From Azorinus chamasolen (lineage: Eukaryota; Mollusca; Bivalvia; Cardiida; Solecurtidae), in NCBI GenBank assembly GCA_963576725.1, contig OY755242.1, forward strand, positions 25,223,869 to 25,287,868: 64,000 bases of DNA, read 5' to 3'. The notes beneath the pieces were generated by a model. That model did no database searches, had not been told where the DNA came from, and saw nothing but the letters and a program-made list of their open reading frames with translations. The position numbers were made by a program, and so were the translations under genes. Every line of letters begins with the position of its first letter. Positions within the stretch are counted from its first letter, which is position 1. Shown here piece by piece: positions 45,025 through 54,274 of the stretch.

Positions 45025-45290
45025 GGTATCAACCAGGGTCAGAGAAGTTAATCAAAACCACAGGCACTCAATGTCAAATGGTCCTTTTGTCAATTTCAAA
45101 ACCACAGGCACTCGATGTCAAATGGTCCTTTTGTCGATTTAAATGAATGAATGCCCTGACAAAGGAAAAATCACACTTATTTTGATAGTGTTTTTTTTTC
45201 ATATTTTATCGAGAGATTTGACTTTATAAAGTTCCCATTCATTCATTTAAATCGACAAAAGGACCATTTGACATCAAGTGCTTTTGATCA
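45025..45290. repeat. Inverted repeat with a duplicated left arm
   Basis: AAACCACAGGCACTC(A/G)ATGTC followed by AAATGGTCCTTTTGTC occurs twice in a row (about 45056 and 45099). It is repeated inverted at about 45238-45290, together with ATTTAAATGAATGAATG. TTTTTTTTTC lies in the loop. Confidence 0.8.
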
Positions 45291-45641
45291 AAACGTTATG
45301 GATTCAAATAATACTTTGAACAAGATTCTGCATTTACAAATTACAATTGTATCTGTACTATTTCTGGCATAGTAGGTTATTTAAAGTGACAATAAATTAA
45401 CACTTTATTCCATAATTATACATTTCTACACCTTTGCAAACAGAGGAGTCTCAAATCTCTCTGGAGTAAAGGCTTAATTAATAGAGTCATTTCAATAAAT
45501 GAATGACCACTTGACAAGACTGGTTTTGATATCTTTTTAAACCAAACCCAACATCAGTCAAATTCAAATAACATGCTAAAGGTTACCTATGAAACAATGT
45601 AGAGTTCAGTGGAGAATAAAGAAGCAATTTTCAAAGATTGT

Positions 45642-45891
45642 TTAACCCTTTCCCTCATATAAACGTGTTTTCACGCATTTGCAAACAGAGTAGACCCAGA
45701 TCAGACGGCTCCTAGAGGAGCCGTCTGATCAGGGTCTACTCTGTTTGCTAATAGAATTTCAAAGATATGTGTCTTTGCTTTCTAAAATGGTTACAATTTT
45801 CCATCTTCCATATTTCGTTATAATCATTTTATCTATGAATATTCAATAGGTATTGAAATTTGGCCTAAATACAGAACAGGGAAAGGGTTAA
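45642..45891. mobile_element. Family-B TTAA MITE, best-preserved copy
   Basis: TTAACCCTTTCCCTCATATA ... ACAGGGAAAGGGTTAA, exactly 250 bp between the outer TTAA bases. The 70-bp central palindrome (about 45680-45749) has the arms TGCAAACAGAGTAGACCCAG and its near-complement. Confidence 0.93.
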
Positions 45892-45902
45892 TTTACACAT
45901 CT

Positions 45903-46172
45903 TAACCCTCCATGAAAATTGATCGAATGCTTTACTTTATAAATACGCACTCTATGCCTTTGCAAACAGAGTAGACCCAGATCAGATGGCTCCTATAGGA
46001 ACCTTCTGATCAGGGTCTGCTCTGTTTGCTCTTGATATAATATAGATTTGATTCCATAGTTTCTGAAGCGATAAAAAATTACTTTGAAATTGTTCATAGT
46101 GCTATATAAAAAGTAAGTGAATTAATATTCATGATGTCATTATTTCTTGCCTAAATATTCATGCAGTACAGC
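45903..46172. repeat. Family-B-type MITE, second subtype
   Basis: TTAACCCTCCATG ... TTTGCAAACAGAGTAGACCC, core GATGGCTCCTATAGGAACC, right ATATTCATGATGTCATTATT and ATTCATGCAGTA. The right terminus is unclear. Confidence 0.65.
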
Positions 46173-46221
46173 AATAATGATATCAGGAATATTTAGTGGC
46201 TTGAATTGTCATAACATATGA

Positions 46222-46521
46222 GTGAGTGAGTTGGCTTTAAATTCCGACCAACAGTATTTGAGTTATTTGCAGACGGCACCCGCTTGAGACAAACCATAGT
46301 GCTGCCTCACTGGAATGTCCCTGCCGTGGGCACATGGCAAGGGCACCCCTCCCAAACACTGGGCCGACCAGTCCTAGAACTACCCTTTTAATGTCGAGCG
46401 TTGACAAGGGAGTTACTAGTACCAACTTTTAAATACTTTTGGTCTGTCGTGGCCGGGGATTGAACCCACGACCTTCCGTACCGCAGGAGGACGCTCTACC
46501 ACTGAGCCATGCGGTCGGTCA
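46222..46521 (-). mobile_element. Complete tRNA-derived SINE with 13-bp target duplication
   Basis: The tRNA-like head (minus strand, about 46441-46519) has box A TGGCTCAGTGGTAGAGCG and box B GGGTTCAATCCC. The body includes GTACTAGTAACTCCCTTGTC and the tail is an ACTC-type repeat. The direct repeat TCATAACATATGA flanks it at 46209-46221 and 46522-46534 without mismatch, showing insertion by LINE machinery and a young age. Confidence 0.92.
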
Positions 46522-46537
46522 TCATAACATATGAAAA

Positions 46538-47672
46538 CAAAAAGAGGGCCTGAAAGGCTCTGATATCGCTTACCAGACATGAATAATATGAAAGCTGAGA
46601 ACCTTCAAGTTTCAGATAAGAAGATTTTCAAAGTTTTCACTATATGTTTCTATAGAAAACTAGCCCGTCCTGGGGCAAAGGCAAACTTTTGATCCCAGGG
46701 GCATAATCTATATAACTTTTGTAGAGTACCTGAACATGATGCTGTGTGCCACATATGAGAACTGAGAACCTTTCAGTTTCAGAGGAGAAGATTTTCAAAG
46801 TTTTCACTATGTGTTTCTATAGAAAGCTGACCTAATTTATATAACTTCTGTAGATGACCTGAACATGATGCTATGTGCCAAATATGAAAGCTGAGAATCC
46901 TGTAGATTCAGTGGAGAAGATTTTCAAAGTGTTCACTATTTATTTCTAATGAAAACTGGCTACCCCTGGGGTGGGGCCAATTTTGACCCCAGGGGCATAA
47001 TTTATATAACTTTTATAGAGGACCTGCATGAACATGATGTTATGTGCCACATATGAGAGCTGAGAACCTTCCAGTTTTAGAGAAGAAGATATTCAAAGTT
47101 TTATTAGAATTATGTTTCTATAGAAAACAAGGCACCCCTGGGACGGGGCAAATTTTGACCCCAGGGCCATAGTTTATATATCTTTTGTAGAGGACTTGAA
47201 CATGATGCTATATGTGCCAACTGCCAAATATGAAAGCTGAGAACCTTCCAGTTTCAGAGGAGATGATTTTCAGTTTTCACTATATATGTTCTATTGAAAA
47301 CTGATTACCCCTGGGCGGGGCCAATTTTGACCCCAGGGGCATAATTTATAAAGCTTTTGTAGAGGACCTGAACATGATGCTATGTGCCAAATATTAAAGC
47401 TGAGAACCTTCCAGTTTCAGAGGAGAAGATTTTCAAAGTTTTCATTATACATGTATGTTTCTAATGAAAACTGACTACCCCTGGGCAGGGCTAATTTTGA
47501 CCCCAGAGGCATAATTTATATAACTTTTGTAGAGGACCTGAACATGATACTATGTACCAAATATCCCTGTAGATTCAGAGAAAATTTTTAAAGGTTCAAA
47601 TTGTTGACGACTGACGACGCACGCTGACGGACATCAGGCGATCACAAAAGCTCAACTTGAGCACAAAAGGTA
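46538..47672 (+). mobile_element. H1 tandem-repeat element, about six units
   Basis: Starts AAAAAGAGGGCCTGAAAGGC with TATCGCTTACCAGACATGAA. Six or so ~165-bp units with GAACATGATGCTATGTGCCA follow. It ends ACGACGCACGCTGACGGACA, TCAGGCGATCACAAAAGCTC and a broken hairpin. No protein. Confidence 0.85.
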
Positions 47673-47714
47673 GAGACTATCGAATCAAATATATATATAC
47701 ATGTATACATGTAA

Positions 47715-47935
47715 TTCACTAATCAAACAGAGTATACCCTGATCAGACAGCTCCTACAGAAGGTGTCTGATCTGACCAACCTGGCCAGTTTGTTTGCAAA
47801 TTTATACATTAATCGAAGTTCTTTCATACAAACGCCATCCAAAAGAAACAGAGTAGACCCAGATCAAATAGCTCCTGTAGGAGTTATCTGATCTGGGTCT
47901 GCTCTATATATGTGTTTATGAAATTATAATACATT
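47715..47935. repeat. Two family-B palindromes side by side
   Basis: ATCAAACAGAGTATACCCTG / GACCAACCTGGCCAGTTTGT (47715-47800) and AAACAGAGTAGACCCAGATC / GATCTGGGTCTGCTCTATAT (47847-47915). Confidence 0.7.
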
Positions 47936-47962
47936 TGACTGTGCAGTTTCAACCAATATACC

Positions 47963-48831
47963 ATTACAAGAGGGCCAGATTGGCCCTGACATCGCTCACC
48001 AGACAATCAGAAGAGAAGATTTTCAAAGTTTTCACTATACTTTTCTATTGAAAACTGGCTACCCCTGGGGCGGGGGCAATTTGGACCCCAGGGGCATAAT
48101 TTATACAACTTTTATAGAGGACCTGAACATGATGCTATGTGCCAAATATGAAAGCTGAGAACCTTCCAGTTTCAGAGGAGAAGATTTTCAAAGTTTCACT
48201 ATATGTTTCTATAGAAAACAAGGCACCCCTGGGGCGGGGCCAATTTTGACCCCAGGGGCATAATTTATATACTTTTGTAGAGGACCTGATTAGGATTCTA
48301 TGTGCCAAATATGAAAAGCTGAGAACCTTCCAGTTTCAGAGGAGAAGATTTTCAAAGTTTTCTCTATATGTTTCTATTGAAAAATGGCCACCCCTGGGGC
48401 GGGGCCAATTTTGACCCCAGGGACATAATTTATATAACTTTTGTAGAGGACCTGAACATGATGTTATGTGCCAAATATGAAAGCTGAGAACCTTCCAGTT
48501 TCAGAGGAGACGATTTTCAAAGTTTTCTCTATTTGTTTCTATTGAAAATTAGCCACCCCTGGGGAGGGGCCAATTTTGACCCCAGGGGCATAATTTATAT
48601 AACTTTTGTAGAATACCTGAACATGATGCTATGTGCCAAATATGAAAGCTGAGAACCTTCCAGTTTCAGAGGAGAAGATTTTCAAAGTTTTCTCTATTTG
48701 TTTCTATTGAAAATTAGCCCCCCCCCCCCCCCCCCCCCCCTGGGGCGGGGCCAATTTTGACTCTAGGGCCATAATTTATATAACTTTTGTAGAGAACCAG
48801 AACATGATGCTATGTGCCAAAATGAGCTAAT
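47963..48831 (+). mobile_element. H1 tandem-repeat element, five units, 3' end lost
   Basis: Starts TTACAAGAGGGCCAGATTGG. Units repeat at about 165 bp up to GATGCTATGTGCCAAAATGA. A run of 23 C interrupts one unit at 48718-48740. GAGCTAATAAAAC at the right may be the remains of the end before the next element. Confidence 0.85.
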
Positions 48832-48835
48832 AAAA

Positions 48836-51106
48836 CAAGAGCTGTCCGCAGACAGCGCGCTCCACTTTCTTTAGTGCTGGATAGTGTAGTGGAAGTCTAA
48901 GTCAGAAAGGGGAGATAACTATAGCAAAATTAATTTTAGGGTTACCAGCCCTTGTGAAGTGGGTCCCCCTTATAATAGTTACCATGTATACCAAAGTTGA
49001 ACCAAATATCTTGGACAGTTTCTGAGACAGACCTGAACATAAAACTTAACCAACAATGAAAAATCTTAAGTCGAAAAAGGGGCATAACTATGGCAAAATT
49101 AATTTTAGGGTTACCTACCCTTGTGAAATGGGTTCCCCTTGTGATAGTAAACATACATACCAAATATGAATCAAATATCTTTGATGGTTTCTGAAACAAG
49201 AGGGCCAGAATGGCCCTGAAGCGCTCACCAGACAATCAGAGGAGAAGATTTTCAAAGTTTTCACTATATGTTTCTATAGAAAACTAGCCTGCCCTGGGGT
49301 GGGGCTAATTTTGACCCAAGAGGCACAAATTATATACCTTTTGTAGAGGACCTGAACATGATGCTATATGCCAAATATGAAAGCTGACAACATTCCAGTT
49401 TCAGACGAGAAGATTTTCAAAGTTTTCACTATATGTTTCTATTGAAAACTGCCCCCCCCCACCTCTGGGGAGGGGCCAATTTTGACCCCTGGGCCATAAT
49501 TTATATAACTTTGTAGAAGATCTGAACATGATGATATGTGCAAAATATGAAAGCTGAGCACCTTCCAGTTTCAGAGAGGAAGATATTCAAAGATTTCACT
49601 ATTTGTTTCTACTGGAAACTGCCCACCCCTGGGGCGGGGCCAATTTTGACCCCGGGACCATAATTTATATAACTTTTGTAGAGGACCCAAACATGATGCT
49701 ATGTGCCAAATATGAAAGCTGAGAACCTTCAAGTTTTTAGAGGTGAAGGTTTTCAAAGTTTTCACTATTTGTTTCTATTGAAAACTGCCCACCCCTGGGG
49801 CGGGGCCAATTTTGACCCCAGGGCCATAATTTATATAACTTTTGTAGAGGACCTGAACATGATGCTCTGTGCCAAATATGAAAGCTGAGATCCTTCCAGT
49901 TTCAGAGAAGAAGATTTTTTAAAGATTTCACTATTTGTTTCTATTGAAAACTGCCCACCCCTGGGGCGGGGCCAATTTTGACCCCGGGCCATAATTTTCA
50001 TAACTTCAGTAGAGGACCTGAACATGATGCTATGTGCCAAATATGAAAGCTGAGAGCCTTCCAGTTTCAGAGAAGAAGATTTTCAAAGATTTCACTATTT
50101 GTTTCTATTGAAACCTGCCCACCCCTGGGGCGGGGCCAATTTTGACCCCGGGGCCATAATTTATACAACTTTTGTAGAGGACCTGAACATGATGCTCTGT
50201 GCCAAATATGAAAGCTGAGAGCCTTCCAGTTTCAGAGAAGAAGATTTTCAAAGATTTCACTATTTGTTTCTATTGAAAACTGCCCATCCCTGGGGCGGGG
50301 CCAATTTTGACCCCGGGGCCATAATTTATATAACTTTTGTAGAGGACCTGAACATGATGCTCTGTGCCAAATATGAAAGCTGCGAGCCTTCCAGTTTCAG
50401 AGAAGTAGATTTTCAAAGATTTCACTATTTATTTCTATCGAAAACTGCCCACCCCTGGGGCGGGGCCAATTTTGACCCCCGGGTCATAATTTATATAACT
50501 TTTGTAGAGGACCTGAACATGATGCTCTGTGCCAAGTATGAAAGCTGAGAACCTTCCAGTTTCAGAGAAGAAGATTTTCAAAGATTTCACTATTTGTTTC
50601 TATTGAAAACTGCCCACCCCTGGGGCGGCGCCAATTTTGACCCCGGGCCATAATTTATATAACTTTTGTAGAGGACCTGAACATGATGCTATGTGCCAAA
50701 TATGAAAGCTGAGAACCTTCTGGTTTCAGAGGAGAAGATTTTCAAAGTTTTACTATATGTTTCTATTGAAAACAAGGCACCCCTGGGGCGGGGCCAATTT
50801 TAACCCCAGGGGCATAATTTATATAGCTTTTGTAGAGGACCTAAAGATGATACTATGTGCCAAAGATAAAAGCTGAGAACCCTATAGATTCAGAGGAGAA
50901 GATTTTTAAAGGCTGAAATTGTTGACGACTGACGACGCACGACGCACGCCGACCGACATCAGGCAATCACAAAAGCTCACTTTGAGCACTTTGTGCTCTT
51001 GTGAGCTAAAGAGGGACCTTAACAAAAAGGTTAACCAACGCCGACGCCAACACCGACGAGAGGGTCATGACAATAGCTCCACTTTTTGAAAAAGTGGAGC
51101 TAAAAA
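48836..51106 (+). mobile_element. H2 tandem-repeat element (ACAAGAGCTGTCC start), split by a nested H1
   Basis: 5' part 48836-49194: AACAAGAGCTGTCCGCAGAC with a CTGTC-CGCA-GACAG palindrome, then two ~170-bp units with GCAAAATTAATTTTAGGGTT. 3' part 51010-51106: GAGGGACCTTAAC, a CCGACGCCAACACCGACGAG tract, then the hairpin GCTCCACTTTTT-GAAAAAGTGGAGC ending CTAAAAA. The two parts join in register when the inserted H1 is removed. Confidence 0.85.
49195..51009 (+). mobile_element. Complete H1 tandem-repeat element inserted in H2 without target duplication
   Basis: Starts AACAAGAGGGCCAGAATGGC (GGGCC-GGCCC palindrome) and GCGCTCACCAGACAATCAGA. About ten ~165-bp units follow, then a GACGACGCACGACGCACGCC tract, then a hairpin ending GTGAGCTAAA. 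H2's own repeat gives the empty site: TTTCTGAGACAGACCTGAAC in its first unit, versus TTTCTGA, element, GAGGGACCT here. No bases are duplicated. Confidence 0.88.
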
Positions 51107-51109
51107 TCA

Positions 51110-51641
51110 GCCGATTAAATATATGATATCATTATTTCTCTGATGGTCGTTTTGTAGATGGTATAAGACCTTATGATATTACATAGGGGTTTTGTTTTCA
51201 CACCTACTGAGTATTTTGCATCTATGTATTTGATGAATACGTTTTAAATAGGTTCATGTCGGCAATGACTGCAAACTGCCAAATCATAGTTCAGACCCAG
51301 TTCAGACCCAGATCAAGATCATGTTATATCTAATAACAAAAATAAAAGGTACTTCTCAAAGAGAACGAACGATCTTCAGCTATGGTGTAGACAATCTTTG
51401 TTCAGACCAACATCTTTTTTATTAAAAAAGTGGTAGATTCTATACATGTGTATAAATATGTCTTCACAATTATGAGTATTTATCAATATATTACAATGTA
51501 TAAGCATTTGCTGTTAGCCTATATCCAATATAGGCAAGCACTGGCAATTATCGCAAACTGCCAATTTCATAGTAAAGACCCAGATCTAAATCATGTAATA
51601 TTTGATAAAAAAAAGCTCTGTTTTTAAACTGTTAAAACTGT

Positions 51642-51673
<32 letters not shown>

Positions 51674-52020
51674 GGGGGGGGGGGGGGTAAGGGTGTTGAT
51701 TTTACATACATGTAGCAGATGTGTTGAGTGGTCACGAGGAAAACATATGCCTCAGGAAATAGGGAAGAATTGGATCATGTAAAACTATTTAAAATAAAAT
51801 TTAATTGATACAACATTTTACTGATCTCACAATAAATGAACAACAGATAGTAGTCAAAATCATAATTATCACATAAACGTGATGTTCATTGATTTTGCAA
51901 ATGTCATGAAAAATTTGAAATATAATAATAAAAAATTACATTATTATTACATTAAATTAAATCCAAATTAAAAACTGAACATTCTGGCATTTTAATAATT
52001 ATGTAATTTAATAAACCTAC
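51110..52020. other. AT-rich DNA with a G homopolymer, no gene
   Basis: 51642-51687 is almost pure G (46 bases, one A), a strong quadruplex candidate or an assembly-sensitive run. Two loosely similar segments at 51240-51340 and 51530-51610 share GCAAACTGCCAA and AGACCCAGATC. Nothing else was recognised. Confidence 0.55.
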
Positions 52021-52027
52021 TAAGGAC

Positions 52028-52702
52028 AAACAAGAGGGCCAGAATGGCCCTGACATCGCTCACCAGACAATCAGAGAAGAACTTTTTTAAAGTTTTCACT
52101 ATACTTTTCTATTGGAAACTGGCTACCTCTGGGGCGGGGCAAATTTTGACCACAGGGGCATAATTTATAAAAGTTTTGTACAGTACCTGAACATGATGCT
52201 ATGTGCCACATATGAAAGCTGAGAACCTTCCAGTTTCAGAGGAGAAGATTTTCAAACTTTTTCCTAATTGTTTCTATTGAAAATTAGCCACCCCTGGGGC
52301 GGGGCCAATTTTGACTCCAGGGCCATAATTTATATAATTTTTGTAGAGGACCTGAACATGATGATCTGTGCCAAATATGAAAGCTGAGAACCTTCCAGTT
52401 TAAGAGGAGAAGATTTTCAAAGTTTTCTCTATTTGTTTCTTTTGAAAGTTAGCCACCCCTGGGGCGGGGCCAATTTTGACCCCAGGGTCATAATTTATAT
52501 AACTTTTGTAGAGGACCTGAATATGATGCTATGTGCCCAAGATGAAAGCTGAGAACCCTGTAGATTCAGAGGAGAAGATTTTTAAAGGTTCAAATTGTCG
52601 ACGACGAACGACAAACGACGAACGACGCACGACGAACGCCAACGGACATCAGGCGATCACAAAAGCTCACCCTGAGCACTTTGTGCTCTGGTGAGCTAAA
52701 AA
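52028..52702 (+). mobile_element. H1 tandem-repeat element, compact complete copy
   Basis: Starts AACAAGAGGGCCAGAATGGC and has about three units. A GACGACGAACGACAAACGAC-type tract follows, then the hairpin GCTCACCCTGAGCAC-TTT-GTGCTCTGGTGAGC and CTAAAAAA. At 675 bp it is the shortest copy with both ends. Confidence 0.9.
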
Positions 52703-52709
52703 ATGTACC

Positions 52710-54070
52710 AAGACTTCATTTAAACTTTTTATAGATGTAAATGTATTGAATAATTCAAAGTTATTATCCAAAACCAAAACCTGGTTGTTATTTGCAGACA
52801 TTGTGGCTAATTAAAATTGATTAGCAGTGTGAGATGTACGTGATCATACCAATTAAAGTTTGTTAAGTTTTTTTTTTCTAGTTATCGTCCTTAAAAAAAT
52901 CACTTTGAATCTAAGGTGGTTACTACAAAAAATGCCAGTACTGTACTACTGTATAAAAGATCGAGATGTTCGACCAGTCAACACAAATCCTGGGAAAACT
53001 GGGAAAATACATGTAGGGTATATCTACATTGAGGGCTTGGTACTATTTGCTTTAGCAGGAATTTTGCATATGATCACTGAACACATTTGCAAATAATGAA
53101 ATTTAAATCAGGGTCTACACAGTGAATCAACAAGCATCAACAGGTAGCTTGATATATTGATAAAACACTGATACTGTTCAAGAAATATTTAAATAAATAG
53201 CTCACTTTAATTATATTAAAATATAACAAAACTTTGAATACAAATTCAATTGAATTGCACATTTTAATTCATGAAATACGATGTGATATCAAATTGACAG
53301 TTTGCATTAATTGCCAGCACATGCCTTCTGGATAGGCTAACATCAAATCATTATATCATATAGATAAAACACTTATTTATAAATATTTATACACATAGAG
53401 TCTACCTCTTTTATCAAATAGAACATAATCTTGATCTGGGTCAGAACTATGATTTGGTAGTTTGTGATAATGTCGACACATGTCTATTTGAACAGCTAAC
53501 ATCAAATACGTACATAGCCACGACATAGGGGTGAAAACAAAATCCCTAGGCTATGTAATAATAATGTCGAAGAAACGACTTAAGGTCTACTATATCAAAT
53601 AAGGTATAAAAATGGGAAGGTCGAAGAAACAATGTACATAAATCCATTACCTTATTTTATATATCAGCAGGGAATGGCTTAAACATTGTTTAACTCAAAG
53701 ACCTATGCTAACATCATAGGTATTTGTGTAACTACATGTATATGCTCCTGAGTTATATAATAATTGTATACTCCACCCCATAAATCCACTTTTTCCCTCT
53801 TTGCTCCACTGCTTGTGTAACTCACTTTGTCATTGCACTCATTACAATCTGCAGACTGTGGTTCGCTTCCTATAAAAGGGAACATGTAGATAGGGTTGAT
53901 CAATAGATATTATTTTTATAACTTAATTGTAGAGAATAATGTGCTTGAGCCAATTAAAATAAATATAGTACATAAAAAACTATTTACAATATCGTTAGGA
54001 AATGGATATGGAAAACTGGTGATAGGGCCAGGCAGACTGATAGCATACCCAGGAACAAGATTGAGTATAA
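52710..54070. other. AT-rich DNA without recognised genes
   Basis: Short frames only. AGACCCAGATC-like fragments and CTAACATCAAAT repeats (53335, 53500) are weak. 53935-54070 leads into the host repeat that is also seen at the window start. Confidence 0.4.
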
Positions 54071-54105
54071 GTATATTCTTTACCCATGCCCTGTTGTATA
54101 ATTAC

Positions 54106-54176
54106 GGTTTACGGAGAAATCGCCTAGTGACGAAATTGCCTAATATATCTAATTGTAGGCGATTTCTCCAGCACCC
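54106..54176. mobile_element. 71-bp miniature MULE-like element with 9-bp target duplication
   Basis: GGTTTACGGAGAAATCGCCT ... AGGCGATTTCTCCAGCACCC. TATAATTAC is repeated exactly at 54097-54105 and 54177-54185. It has the same tips as the 2.87-kb element at 54275. A 9-bp duplication is typical of Mutator-like elements; the assignment is inferred. Confidence 0.85.
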
Positions 54177-54186
54177 TATAATTACA

Positions 54187-54252
54187 CACAGGGGACTGGA
54201 CCGCTTCATGGGGGTCTATATGTACTATATAATAACGGTCCAGACTCCTGTG
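54187..54252. mobile_element. 66-bp solo hAT-like element
   Basis: CACAGGGGACTGGACCGCTT ... GGTCCAGACTCCTGTG with only the tip sequence TATATGTACTATATAATAAC between. The flanks TAATTACA / TAATTAAT look like a decayed 8-bp duplication. It is a deletion derivative of the family at 11072 and 14554. Confidence 0.8.
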
Positions 54253-54274
54253 TAATTAATATATCTTCGCTGTG

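Noticed and set aside
46237..46425. 62-codon minus-strand frame
   Set aside because: Body of the SINE; SINEs do not encode protein.
46538..52702. CRISPR-like regular repeats
   Set aside because: Units are ~165 bp and directly adjacent with no unique spacers, in a eukaryotic context.
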